Origin: a bacterium 1xD42-87
GTDB taxonomy: Bacteria > Bacillota > Clostridia > Lachnospirales > Lachnospiraceae
NCBI GenBank assembly: GCA_003611805.1
Contig: RAYM01000040.1
Coordinates: 1 to 64,000 of the forward strand
Direction: 5' to 3'
DNA: 64,000 nt
Position numbers and translations under genes: made by a program. The number at the start of each line of letters is the position of its first letter. Positions within the stretch are counted from its first letter, which is position 1. Positions 1-8,984 of the stretch are shown in pieces. Under the pieces are notes generated by a model. It worked only from the letters and a program-made list of their open reading frames with translations. It was not told the origin of the DNA and searched no databases.

Positions 1-50
1 CGGCTGATTGTTACAGCAAGCGTCGCAGTTAAGCGGCGCTTAAATTTTAG

Positions 51-75
51 GTAGGGCGTCGGATTTGACGCTTAC
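51..75. repeat. possible IS66-type terminal repeat remnant
   Basis: Read on the minus strand from 75 this segment starts GTAAGCGTCAAATCC. IS66-family ends typically start with GTAA, often GTAAGCG. It could be an end of an IS66 copy lying to the left. No partner end was found, so the call is tentative. The rest of 1-186 shows no gene I can support. Confidence 0.25.
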
Positions 76-186
76 GGATAGTCAGCGCTTTTATGCGATA
101 CTCTAAAGAACACAAGTAAACGGTAGATAGTGCGTACCTCGACTATGAGGGCAAAGTGTGTGACAATAGACTATATTTCTATCACA

Positions 187-219
187 GGTATTAAAAGTTG
201 ATCCTTAACTTTTGATACC
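187..219. repeat. inverted repeat upstream of tnpA
   Basis: Arms GGTATTAAAAGTT and AACTTTTGATACC pair with one mismatch around a 7-nt loop, 19 bp before the tnpA start and just before its GGAGG site. It could form a hairpin in the transposase leader, or block translation of transcripts entering from outside. Function is inferred from position only. Confidence 0.45.
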
Positions 220-238
220 GCTACACGGAGGTAAATCT

Positions 239-628
239 ATGAGTTCAGCAACAACGGCAGTGGCTGTACAGTACCGTTTACAAGAATGGGCCGCACAGAT
301 CAGGGAGTGCCAGAACCGTCCCGCAGGCATGAGTGTTGTCGATTGGTGTGCCACCCACGATATTACGAAAGCGAACTACTATTACAGGCTGCGCCGCGTA
401 AGGCAGGCATGTCTGGAAAACCTTCCGCCGGAGGCTCCGGCGCAGCAGATTGTCCCGGTAAACACCTGCATCCTACAACAGAAAACGCAAAGCGGCAGCG
501 ATATACAGCAGGGGCTTTCCGTTTTTGTAAACGGTTTTTCCATCCACGTGACGGAATCCACACCCATGCCGCTGTTCGCGGCAGTCCTTAAGGTGGTGCG
601 GAATGCTGAATGGCGCCACCTGCTTTAA
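239..628 (+). CDS. tnpA: IS66 family accessory protein TnpA
   Basis: This 129-aa protein has the small helix-turn-helix look of IS66 orf1 products: an early tryptophan (QEWAAQIRECQNRP), then SVVDWCATHDITKANYYYRLRRVR, reported here in part, as the recognition helix region. The start at 239 follows CGGAGGTAAATCT; a longer frame from 212 has no such site. Its end overlaps tnpB by 26 bp, the usual translational coupling in IS66. With tnpB and a damaged tnpC it forms the left part of an IS66 element. The protein is intact but cannot support transposition without tnpC. Confidence 0.8.
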   Translation: MSSATTAVAVQYRLQEWAAQIRECQNRPAGMSVVDWCATHDITKANYYYRLRRVRQACLENLPPEAPAQQIVPVNTCILQQKTQSGSDIQQGLSVFVNGFSIHVTESTPMPLFAAVLKVVRNAEWRHLL

Positions 629-965
629 AGCCGTCTACATTGTCTGCGGCTACACCGATCTGCGCGCCGGGATGGACCGGCTGGCGGCACTTGTGGAAAC
701 ACAGACCGGGAACCGGCCATATATCCCGGATACACTCTATCTTTTCTGCGGAAGGCGCACAGACCGCATCAAGGGGCTTGTATGGGAAGGGGACGGCTGG
801 CTCCTGTTATACAAGCGGCTCTCGGAAAGCCGGTTCCAGTGGCCGCGCACCCCGGAGGAGGTGCGTGAATTAACGCCGCAGCAGTTCCGATGGCTGATGG
901 AAGGGCTGACGATCACCCCGAAGAGATTGGTCAGGCCGGTGGAACCGCCGGAATACATGGGATGA
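603..965 (+). CDS. tnpB: IS66 family accessory protein TnpB
   Basis: This 120-aa protein matches the IS66 Orf2 family along its length. Visible family hallmarks are YIVCGYTDLRAGMDRL near the N terminus, YLFCGRRTDRIKGLVWEGDG in the middle, and a C-terminal LTPQQFRWLMEGL. Its length is normal for the family. The start lies inside the end of tnpA, consistent with coupled translation. The protein is needed for IS66 transposition, but its biochemical role is unknown. A gap of about 275 bp without a convincing gene separates it from tnpC. Confidence 0.85.
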   Translation: MLNGATCFKAVYIVCGYTDLRAGMDRLAALVETQTGNRPYIPDTLYLFCGRRTDRIKGLVWEGDGWLLLYKRLSESRFQWPRTPEEVRELTPQQFRWLMEGLTITPKRLVRPVEPPEYMG

Positions 966-1240
966 CTTTGTGCAAAACGGAGAAATTTTCAGACGGTCTT
1001 CCTGCCGGAAAAAATGTTACGCCTTATCCCTGCCAAACCGCGCTGCACACCATAAAGGAGTCCAGAATGAACGCAGACATGCTTTTCCTTCCTGAAAAGG
1101 GTTCTGGAAACAGCATCATACAAAGGCAGCATCCGCTGGTTCAACCATAGGCATTATGACGGACATCCGGCAGCGCCGGGTTCGCAAAAATCCCGTATTC
1201 ATGGTATAATAAAGCTATCAGGATACCGGGAGAAAACAGC

Positions 1241-2190
1241 ATGGCCTTAAAATATACGGAAGAACAACTGAACAGTCTTGACAGGGAAACGCTTATCAGG
1301 CTGTTCCTGTCGCAGCAGGAACAGCTTGAAAATATCGACCATACGCTTCAGCTTGTTTTGGAGCAGATGGCGGTTCTAAAACGGCATCGGTTTGGCCGTT
1401 CAACAGAGAAACATGAAATCGAAGACCAGATTTCCTTTATGGAAGTGGACGGGAAGGTCGTATTCTTTAACGAATCCGAGGCTGTCGCTGCAGAGGAAAA
1501 CGCACTGGAAGAGCCGGAAGGCGTTTCCCACACAAAACCGAAGAAAAAGCAGGGGAAACGGGAAGAAGACCTGGAGGGGCTTCCGGTAGTTGTGGTGGAA
1601 CATTCCATGACGGATGGGGAGCTGGAAGATAAATTTGGAAAAGACGGCTGGAAACAACTCCCGGATGAGGTATACCGCAGGTACAGCTTTACCCCGGCAA
1701 AGATTGAGGTGGAAGAACACCATGTAAAAGTGTACGCCGGGAAGGAAACGGAAGAGGTCGTCAAGGCACCGCATCCGCAGACTTTATTAAGGGGAAGCCT
1801 TGTGTCCCCGTCTCTTGAGGCGGCAGTGATGAACGCAAAGTATGTCAATGCCGTCCCTCTTTACCGCCAGGAGCAGGAATTTGAGCGTTATGGTCTGCAT
1901 ATCTCAAGACAGAACATGGCAAACTGGACAATCCAATGTGCAGACAGATACCTCGCTGTTCTCTATGATTACCTGCATGAAAAACTATACAGTTATCATG
2001 TACTGCAGGCAGACGAAACACCTGTGCTGGTGAACAAAGACGGCCGTCCTGCCGGATCAAAAAGCTACATGTGTTATGTGGGTAGTCACATAACATGTGG
2101 GTGCACCTGACCGGGGAGCTTTCTGATGTTCCGCCCATTGTGGTGTACGAATATCAGAAGACACGGCACAGCAGCCATCCAAAACAAGTG
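1241..2190 (+). pseudogene. tnpC: IS66 transposase TnpC, frameshifted and truncated
   Basis: The frame from 1241 (GGGAG 8 bp upstream) encodes the N-terminal coiled coil, the basic KPKKKQGKRE linker and the start of the DDE catalytic domain, with the first acidic residue in LQADETPV. The frame breaks at 2073-2098, where a 26-bp palindromic insertion interrupts the serine-tyrosine-methionine/tryptophan junction. Family sequence resumes in another frame (WVHLTGELSDVPPIVVYEYQ, KTRHSSHP) to about 2186, then stops. Normal TnpC is roughly 500 aa, so about half of the catalytic domain is gone, including the remaining acidic residues. The element is dead. Confidence 0.9.
2073..2098. repeat. 26-bp palindromic insertion in tnpC
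   Basis: The arms GTTATGTG and CACATAAC flank a 6-nt centre, followed by ATGT, which repeats the ATGT before the insertion. Removing these 26 bases restores the conserved SYMWVHLTGE reading frame exactly, which defines the boundaries. Confidence 0.75.
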
Positions 2191-2483
2191 GATATTTTAA
2201 TTTATCTTCGGCAATATTTACTACGACAAATAAATTGCTGCAAGATGGAAGGATTTATACATTCCTTTTGCCTGATAGTATAGAGAAAATTCAGGAGAAT
2301 GGCACATATCTTTCTGTAGCAGGAGAAAATATGTTAAGTAATCAGATAATGCAGCATAAGCAAGCTGTACTGAATGGTTATATGAATGCAAAACAATATG
2401 CATCAAATGATATAGATTTTTGGGATAAAACATTAAAGAAATGTAAAGAAAATTTCAGAGATATTTTAAAGGAATTAGAATAA
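2190..2483 (+). pseudogene. C-terminal fragment of an unknown gene
   Basis: The frame is open from the IS66 junction to the stop at 2483, with no credible start codon or ribosome binding site. It reads SGYFNLSSAIFTTTNKLLQD, then a mostly helical, lysine-rich tail ending ENFRDILKELE. It looks like the 3' end of a gene whose 5' part was lost when the IS66 remnant joined it. I do not recognise the family. The stop is 37 bp before the next gene, so it probably once shared a transcript with ykgJ. Confidence 0.5.
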
Positions 2484-2520
2484 TTAACTGAGTTGTTTGG
2501 GATGCGAAAGGAGAAGGTGT

Positions 2521-3030
2521 ATGATACATCCAGATAAAATAAGAGCAGAAGCTAAGAAAAAAGAGAACGAAAATTTTAAGTTCCGAACTTTCTTAAAATG
2601 TCATGCAGACGAGGATGAATTAGACAGTCAATTTTTACGATTACATAAAGAACTCTTTGCAGATTATGACTGCAGCAAATGCAGAAACTGTTGCAAGATG
2701 TATAAAGGAAGTATTCCAGTGGAAGATATTGACAGGGATGCACAATATTTAGAAATAACGCCTGAACAGTTTATTGATACTTACTTGGAAAAAGAAGAGT
2801 ATGGCATAAACTATCAGACCAAGCATAAACCATGTGATTTTTTGCAGGAAGACGGTAACTGTAAATTGGGCGATTGTAAACCTGATAGCTGCAAAAAATA
2901 TCCATATACCGACCAGCCTGAAAGATTGTCAAGTTTGCTGAGTATATTAGATACGATAGAAATATGTCCGGTTGCTTTTGAAATATTTGAGAGATTAAAG
3001 CAGGAATATGGATTTAGAACACGCAGATAA
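2521..3030 (+). CDS. YkgJ family cysteine-cluster protein
   Basis: This 169-aa cytosolic protein carries the CxxCxxCC-type cluster (CSKCRNCC, residues about 53-60) and later cysteines in KPCDFLQEDGNCKLGDCKPDSCKKYPY. The family is predicted to bind a metal, zinc or an iron-sulphur cluster, but its biochemical role is unsettled. The start at 2521 follows GAAAGGAGAAGGTGT; an upstream in-frame start at 2497 lacks this. A decayed second copy lies at 9289-9553, and both end in FRTRR, so the two derive from one ancestor. A 116-bp inverted-repeat element follows immediately. Confidence 0.85.
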   Translation: MIHPDKIRAEAKKKENENFKFRTFLKCHADEDELDSQFLRLHKELFADYDCSKCRNCCKMYKGSIPVEDIDRDAQYLEITPEQFIDTYLEKEEYGINYQTKHKPCDFLQEDGNCKLGDCKPDSCKKYPYTDQPERLSSLLSILDTIEICPVAFEIFERLKQEYGFRTRR

Positions 3031-3034
3031 ATCA

Positions 3035-3150
3035 TTGGTGTTAGTCAGCATATGGGTTGGTAAGCCACTTTTCCCATTTGCAAACTGCATATTTTAAGGT
3101 GCTGGCAAGCCTGAAATCGTGCCACCAACCCACTTACTGACTAACACCAA
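3035..3150. repeat. 116-bp inverted-repeat element
   Basis: The left arm at 3035-3061 (TTGGTGTTAGTCAG, then TGGGTTGGT) pairs with the right arm at 3124-3150 (ACCAACCCA, then CTGACTAACACCAA). The centre adds a weaker GCCAC/GTGCC pairing. There is no coding potential. It resembles a miniature inverted-repeat element or a structured RNA. It starts five bases after the ykgJ stop, so it could also end that transcript, although no T run follows. Confidence 0.65.
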
Positions 3151-3204
3151 ATCATTTAATGTCAGAAAATTGTGTGTGGTGAATATATAATGGAGATGGG
3201 CAGG

Positions 3205-4606
3205 ATGAATTTAAAAGATATTATTGGTGAGACAACGGATTATGATAAAAAACTTACGTTAGAAGTGAAAAGACCAAAAAGTTGGTGCAAAAGTGTCAGC
3301 GCTTTTGCAAATGGCATTGGTGGAACTTTGATTTTTGGCGTCTCAAATGATAATGAAGTAAGAGGGTTCTTGGATGCAGAGAAAGATGCAGAGATTATCA
3401 GTGAACAGATAAAGATACGTCTTGATCCGATTCCGAAATTTCATCTTAGTTTTTATAGAACGGAAGATGATAAGACATTAATTTTGCTAAACATTCGGCA
3501 GGGGGGAGGAAACTCCGTATTATTATTTGGCAGACGGTGTAATGGAAGCATATGTCCGTTTGGGGAATGAGAGTGTGAAAGCAGACGCAACAGAATTAAA
3601 GCGATTGGTGCTGCGTGGAAAGAATTCATCCTATGATGCGTTGGGTACAACCTACAGCGTATCGGATTATGCGTTCAGCAAATTACGCGAGCGGTATAAA
3701 GCATGGACAGGAGAAAGCTTGGAAGATAAAGAGCTGGTGTCATTTGGTTTAGTAGATGATAAGGGAAAACTTACAAATGCCGGAGCATTGCTGGCAGATG
3801 ATTCGCCTATTAGATGGTCAAGGGTTTTCTGCACAAGATGGAATGGATTGGATAAGGGTGGCGGCATTATGGATGCTTTTGATGATGCAGAATATTCAGG
3901 AAGTTTAATCAGTCTTTTGAATGAAGGAGCTGCATTTATCAAAAGAAATATGAAAACAATGTGGAAAAAGACAGCCAATTCGAGGATTGATATGCCGGAA
4001 TATTGTGAACGGAGCTATTTTGAAGCATTGGTTAATGCATTGGTGCATCGGGATTATTTGGTAAATGGCAGTGAAGTCCATATAGATATGTTTGACGATC
4101 GGATGGTGATATACTCGCCCGGAGGAATGCCGGACGGAACCTTAGTACAGGAACGGGTTATAGATGCAATTCCTTCGACAAGGCGCAATCCTGTTTTGGC
4201 AGATGTGTTTCAGCGGTTAGGATATATGGAGCGTAAGGGCAGTGGACTGACGAAGATAATAAATGCATACAAGAATGCAAATAATTATGATGAAAGTAAA
4301 GCGCCGCAGTTTATCTCATCAAGAGTGGAATTTACAGTTATATTGAAAAATTTGAATTATGGGGAAAACAGAGATAATAAAAGTGAAATAAATGATGTTT
4401 CACAAGCAGCTGAACAATATGTCCAACGCACAGAAGAAGTATTTCTGAATGCTTTGCGTAATAATCCGTATATTTCAAGAAAGGAATTGTCAAAGCTGTT
4501 AATGATTTCAGAAGATGGCGTGAAATATCTGTTAAAAAAATTGAAAAGAAAAGGATTGATCGAGCATATAGGCGCTTCACGGGGAGGCTATTGGGAAGTA
4601 AAATGA
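3205..4606 (+). pseudogene. AlbA_2/Schlafen-type ATP-binding regulator, frameshifted
   Basis: The N-terminal frame (3205-3570) gives an AlbA_2 domain (LEVKRPKSWCKSVSAFANG, IGGTLIFGVSNDNEV). The second frame (open from 3527 to 4606) gives the conserved YYYLADGVMEAYVRLGNES, a HATPase_c_4-like domain (YFEALVNALVHRDY, DRMVIYSPGGMP, KGSGLTKI) and a C-terminal winged helix (ISRKELSKLLMISEDGVKYL). The frames join at a run of six Gs (3501-3506); five Gs would give one protein of about 467 aa. The break may be a mutation, a phase-variable tract or a sequencing error. Proteins of this group are usually called ATP-binding or transcriptional regulators and are common in mobile and defence regions. The second-frame ORF has no ribosome binding site of its own. 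Confidence 0.8.
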
Positions 4607-4621
4607 TTTTGGATATTGTAT

Positions 4622-4648
4622 CCCCAATTACCCCAATTACCCCAATTA
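4622..4648. repeat. three tandem copies of CCCCAATTA
   Basis: Three perfect 9-bp units follow the stop of the AlbA-type gene, trailing into degenerate CCCCAAAA-like units to about 4720. One frame encodes a proline-threonine linker (PITPITPITPKPP). It may be a remnant of the repeat linkers seen in this protein family, or a noncoding microsatellite. Confidence 0.7.
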
Positions 4649-4828
4649 CCCCAAAACCACCCCAAAATGACTCCAAAACTACCCCAAAGTGCCTTAAAAT
4701 TACTCCAAAACAAAGATTTCTGCTATATGAGACTACCCTAAAATATATTCAAAAGATAAAAAATTGGAATTCTTATCTTTTGAAGAGTGTAAGAGATAAT
4801 CAATCATTATTTGAGGAGAAACAGTAAG

Positions 4829-6091
4829 ATGGCTATGCGAAAGGTGTTTTATGGACCGGAAGGTATCATGCTTAAGCACATATTGAGGATGTATGATAAA
4901 GAGAGCCTGTTGAATTATGCAAGAGATTTGGAAATAAAAAGAACATCAGGACTAAAAAAGGATGAACTTGCAGAGAAAATAGCGAATGAGTTGCTTATGC
5001 CAACAGTCATGAGAAGGCGAATCGCTGTTCTGTCACCAGAGTGCAGAATACTATTGGAACGTGCGATGAGAGAGCCATTTATTCCGACACCCGAAGAAAT
5101 GGATGACGCTTTATGTCTTCATGAAAGCGATTACGCATTTTTGAATAAAAGGGAACAGCTTGATGTTCCGATAGATGTGAAAATAGCTTATGAAAAATTA
5201 AATACGCCGGAATTTCGGAAGTATGCCCGTAAAATGTCATGGTTATCTCAATGCCTTGATTTTGGCGAAGCATTTTACGGAGTTTTTGACAAAGATGTAC
5301 TCCGAAAAGTATTTAATGTGAGAAAGGGATTTCATATTTCAGAGGAAGAATTAGAAAAATTGTGTAATGAATTTCCCGATGATATGACGGAATGTCATAT
5401 GGAAGAAGGTCAAAGATTTATAGTAGCAGAGTATTTAGCATATAGTGACCGCTATAAGGATTTATTGGACATACAAGCGGGTAAGGATTTTTATATTCCT
5501 AATGAGCAAGAAGTGCGGGACTATGCAAGGAACTTGTATTTATCTCAAAAACCGGCATATCAGAATTTTAGAGAGTTTTTACAGCATGAAATAGGAATGA
5601 CATATGACGAGGCAGATGCAGAGGCGCTGGAGATATGGGATAAAATACAATTTGACATAGATTTTACTGAGATTGTTCAATATATTATAGATGTTTATGA
5701 AGATTTATTAGACGATACTAAAATTGAGGAGATTATTCAACTTCTCCAAGAATTAAATAATAACACCAGAATGCGGATACATAGGGGACATACGCCGAAT
5801 GAAATGATGAGAAAAGGGATGGAGGAAGGGTGCTTTTCCCAAAGACCGATAGTTGTACCAGGAAGTACCGAGACAGCTAATCTTTTGAAAAGCGCATCGG
5901 AAGAATTGAAAGAGATGGGGATATGTGTTGACTTTGACAGTAACGCAGCGATTGTTCCAAATAATTCTTCTCAAAACAATGTGTCTGGACAGGCGGCTAA
6001 TTCTTTTAAGAAGATTTATCCTAATGATCCATGCCCGTGTGGTTCAGGCAAGAAATTTAAAAAATGCTGCGGAAGGCACGACAAATTATAA
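4829..6091 (+). CDS. SEC-C motif protein with Rho-N/SAP-like N terminus
   Basis: This 420-aa cytosolic protein ends with a textbook SEC-C zinc motif (DPCPCGSGKKFKKCCGRH), the metal-binding tail also found on SecA and on many stand-alone proteins. Residues about 12-55 (KESLLNYARDLEIKRTSGLK, then KDELAEKIANELL) resemble the small helical Rho N-terminal/SAP fold, which suggests nucleic-acid contact. The middle is helical and unrecognised. The start at 4829 sits 8 bp after GAGGAG; a TTG at 4811 is in frame but less likely. It lies between two AlbA-type ATP-binding proteins. Its function is not known. Confidence 0.75.
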   Translation: MAMRKVFYGPEGIMLKHILRMYDKESLLNYARDLEIKRTSGLKKDELAEKIANELLMPTVMRRRIAVLSPECRILLERAMREPFIPTPEEMDDALCLHESDYAFLNKREQLDVPIDVKIAYEKLNTPEFRKYARKMSWLSQCLDFGEAFYGVFDKDVLRKVFNVRKGFHISEEELEKLCNEFPDDMTECHMEEGQRFIVAEYLAYSDRYKDLLDIQAGKDFYIPNEQEVRDYARNLYLSQKPAYQNFREFLQHEIGMTYDEADAEALEIWDKIQFDIDFTEIVQYIIDVYEDLLDDTKIEEIIQLLQELNNNTRMRIHRGHTPNEMMRKGMEEGCFSQRPIVVPGSTETANLLKSASEELKEMGICVDFDSNAAIVPNNSSQNNVSGQAANSFKKIYPNDPCPCGSGKKFKKCCGRHDKL

Positions 6092-6155
6092 TTAGATTTG
6101 AATTGGGTAAATGCCGTTTCCCCAATTTAATTGTGTCAATTATGGAGATGATCAT

Positions 6156-7700
6156 ATGATTCCAATAAAAATAGAAACCCTGCTGGAAGGGCGCAAAGTA
6201 GAACAAAACCGAATAGAATACAAGGAAGGCTTCAATCCGTCAGAAATTGTGCATACCATATGTGGTTATGCAAACGATATTGCAGGGGTAGACGGCGGAT
6301 ATCTTGTGATTGGTGTCAAAACAGAAAATGGACTTCCCATTCTGCCGCCAGTAGGGGTACCGGACGAATTGCTTGATGACATTCAACTGAAAATATTTCA
6401 ACACTGTAATAAAATTGAGCCACGTTATATTCCAAAGATTGAGATTGTGGAATATCAAGGGGTAAATTTGGTGTATTTGAAATGTGCAGCAGGGGATGCA
6501 GGACCATATCAGGCACCCGTTGATGTTTATTCTAAAAAGGAAGCGGGAAAAGAGCAGGACCGAACAATGAAATATTGGATTCGCCCGGCATCACTTACGG
6601 TAGAAGCCAAACAAAGCGAGGTAGCGGAACTTTTTGAGAAATTTGCTACAATACCATTTGTTGATCGTATAAACAGTCGGGCTTCTATGGAGCACATACG
6701 CAGGGGATATCTTGAGGATTTTATTAGGGAAAGTAACAGTTCGCTGATTGAAGAACTTAATGTGCGTTCTTTGGAGGACTTATTGGTATCCGAGGAAGTG
6801 GCAGAAGAAAAAGATGAGGGAATAGCAATCAAAAATATTGGACTGCTTATGTTTGGGGAAAGACCGGACAAGTTGATTGCAGGAAGCAAGATTGAACTGG
6901 TGCGTTTTCATGATAAGGAAGCGGAGGCGTCTGATTTTACGGAGAAGACATTTTACGGTCCGATATGGAAACAGGTGAGAGATGCGCTAGACTACATTAA
7001 GACAACTGTAATTGAGGAAAAGGTTGTAAAGGTTGATGGAAGGGCGGAGGCAGACCGTTTTTTCAACTATCCGTATAATGCTTTGGAAGAAGCGCTTGTA
7101 AATGCGGTTTTGCACAAAAACTATAAAGAGGATGTGCCGGTAGAGATTCGGATTTATTTGGATCAGATTCAGATTATCAATTTTCCGGGACCGGATTATT
7201 ATATTGATATGGAAAAGTTTGCGGCGGGGAAAGTCCGGGCAAGAAGATACAGAAATCCTAAGATTGGAGAGTTTTTCAAGGAAATTGATTTGTCCGAGAA
7301 GAAATCAACGGGTATATCGAAAATTTTGCGCGAACTGAAAAGAAACGGTTCGCCTATGCCGGAGTTTGAAACGGATGTAGACAGAACTTATATGATTACT
7401 ACAATAAGGATTCACGAAAGATTTGAAATTGAAAATACAAACTTCGCTCAAAAAAATGAGCGAAGTTTGAGCGAAGTTTTGAGCGAAGTTTTGACGCAAA
7501 AAGATTATAATAAAGTGAGTGCAATTGTTAGTTTTATGGAAGAGCATGGAGAAATAACTCCTAAAGAAGCCGAAGCAGTTACGGGTAAGTCTGCTGCGAC
7601 TGTGCGAAGATATTTTAAAATTCTCACAGGTACAAGATATATAGTGGCGGAGGGGAGTACCAACAATATGGTTTATCATATTGCTGCGAATTTGCCATAA
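6156..7700 (+). CDS. AlbA_2/Schlafen-type ATP-binding protein
   Basis: This 514-aa protein is the intact relative of the broken gene at 3205. Domains in order: AlbA_2 (about residues 10-150: RIEYKEGFNPSEIVHTICGY, GGYLVIGVKTENG), a linker with SRASMEHIRRGYLEDF, a GHKL-type ATPase module (about 280-420: YPYNALEEALVNAVLHKNY, IQIINFPGP, KKSTGISKIL), and a C-terminal winged helix (ITPKEAEAVTGKSAATVRRY). Before the winged helix lies a repeated SLSEVLSEVL linker encoded by three direct repeats. The start at 6156 follows GGAGATGATCAT. Such proteins may act as ATP-dependent regulators or defence effectors; the specific role is unknown. Confidence 0.8.
   Translation: MIPIKIETLLEGRKVEQNRIEYKEGFNPSEIVHTICGYANDIAGVDGGYLVIGVKTENGLPILPPVGVPDELLDDIQLKIFQHCNKIEPRYIPKIEIVEYQGVNLVYLKCAAGDAGPYQAPVDVYSKKEAGKEQDRTMKYWIRPASLTVEAKQSEVAELFEKFATIPFVDRINSRASMEHIRRGYLEDFIRESNSSLIEELNVRSLEDLLVSEEVAEEKDEGIAIKNIGLLMFGERPDKLIAGSKIELVRFHDKEAEASDFTEKTFYGPIWKQVRDALDYIKTTVIEEKVVKVDGRAEADRFFNYPYNALEEALVNAVLHKNYKEDVPVEIRIYLDQIQIINFPGPDYYIDMEKFAAGKVRARRYRNPKIGEFFKEIDLSEKKSTGISKILRELKRNGSPMPEFETDVDRTYMITTIRIHERFEIENTNFAQKNERSLSEVLSEVLTQKDYNKVSAIVSFMEEHGEITPKEAEAVTGKSAATVRRYFKILTGTRYIVAEGSTNNMVYHIAANLP
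7440..7492. repeat. inverted and direct repeats inside the AlbA-type gene
   Basis: AACTTCGCTCA (7440-7450) and TGAGCGAAGTT (7457-7467) form a perfect 11-bp inverted repeat. TGAGCGAAGTTT then recurs twice more at 11-12 bp spacing (to 7492). It encodes the linker before the winged helix, and copy number could vary by slippage. Confidence 0.8.
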
Positions 7701-7782
7701 GATGATTAAAATGGTTTAAAAAAACGAATTGCCTAAACAGTGATTAGGTAATTCATGTAAATGAACTTGAATGCGTTGTTAA

Positions 7783-7920
7783 AAAGATGTGAAAGTTGGA
7801 TATCTCAGACGAGATAAGAGGATAGAGGAACTTCATGCATCAAGACTGAATAACGGGGAAAATCCGCCGGAACTTTTTATCATAGATTCTCAAGGTCAAG
7901 CATCAGCGAGTAAGAGATAA
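7783..7920 (+). pseudogene. short open fragment, no start, unknown origin
   Basis: A 45-codon frame without a start reads KDVKVGYLRRDKRIEELHAS, then a polar tail (GENPPELFIIDSQGQAS). Codon choice looks protein-like, and the frame is followed 13 bp later by a palindrome. It may be the 3' end of a lost gene. I do not recognise it. Nothing else was seen in 7701-7932. Confidence 0.3.
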
Positions 7921-7932
7921 TATATTATTAAC

Positions 7933-7957
7933 AATTGTGCAGACGGTCTGCACAATT
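7933..7957. repeat. palindrome upstream of the DUF1016 gene
   Basis: AATTGTGCAGAC, a central G, then GTCTGCACAATT: a perfect 12-bp palindrome 15 bp before the original DUF1016 start. The same arms recur at 8984-9008 with a central C. Confidence 0.85.
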
Positions 7958-7972
7958 TGGAAGGAAGGCAGT

Positions 7973-8984
7973 ATGCTTATAACATCGAATGAGTATTTGC
8001 AAGCAGTACAAGAAATAAATGATTATGTGAATTAGGCTAAATATAGAGCGTCCGTTAGTGTGAATAGTGAAGTGCTGAAAACAAACTTGTTCATTGGAAG
8101 TGTGATTATTCGTAACTCCGAATGGGGTAATAAATTCGTTGAATTTATCTAAGGATATGAGGATGAAATATCCCGGTGCAAAAGGGTATTCTGTTCGAAA
8201 TTTAAAGTATATGAAGAAGTTTGCACAGATTTTCGCTGAGGATGATGTGGATAAGTATGGATTGGCAAGGATTACTTGGAGCCATCATCAAGTGTTGATG
8301 AGTAAGGTGTCAAGCCAAGAAGAATATGTATGGTATTTGGAAAAAACTTTAGAGCATGGATGGTCGGTAGATGAATTGGCATCCCAAGTGAAGGGCCAGT
8401 TGTATGAGAGGCAAGTTGTGGCAAATAAGATTTCAAATTTTGAAAACAGATTGCCTATTGAACAAAAGGATATTGTTATAAGTACTATGAAAGATCCATA
8501 TATGTTTGATTTTATCAATTATACAGAGGATATGTTGGAAACAGATATAGAAAATGAGTTGGTAAGGAATGTTACTTCGCTATTGATGGAATTAGGAACC
8601 GGTTTTGCTTTTATGGGACAGCAATATCATCTTGAGATTGGCGGAAAAGATTTTTATATTGATCTTCTTTTCTATAATATAAAGCTTAGATGTTATGTGG
8701 CGATTGACTTAAAGACAGGTGATTTTAAACCGGAGCAAGCAGGGAAAATGAATTTCTATTTGTCAGCTCTGGACGATTTGGTTAAATCCCCAGACGATAA
8801 TCCATCTGTTGGATTAATATTATGTAGAGATGAGAATAGAACCATTGCAGAATATGCGTTAAGAGATATGTCGAAACCTATTGGTGTAAGCGAGTATCAT
8901 TTGTGTACAGATCTTCCGCTAGACTTGAAAAGTGCTTTACCAGATCCGGAGGAGATTAGAAGTAGGATTGATATGAAAAAATAA
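7973..8984 (+). pseudogene. DUF1016 (YhcG-like) PDDEXK nuclease, broken N terminus
   Basis: The original start is probably ATG 7973, 9 bp after GGAAGGAAGG. The frame shows the family N terminus (EYLQAVQEINDYVN), but TAG at 8033-8035 stands where a glutamine codon would fit, and a frameshift follows near 8134-8140. From 8139 to 8984 the frame is intact (281 aa): LSKDMRMKYPGAKGYSVRNL, then the PD-(D/E)XK core (KDFYIDLLFYNIKLRCYVAI, DLKTGDFKPEQAGKMNFYL). The family is found near restriction and other defence genes. A shortened protein from TTG 8139 is conceivable but would lack the N-terminal domain. Matching palindromes bracket the gene. Confidence 0.8.

Noticed and set aside
890..1150. Open frame between tnpB and tnpC, with AAAGGAG before an internal ATG at 1068
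   Set aside because: Overlaps tnpB in another frame; the 27-residue peptide has no family features and IS66 elements usually lack a gene here.
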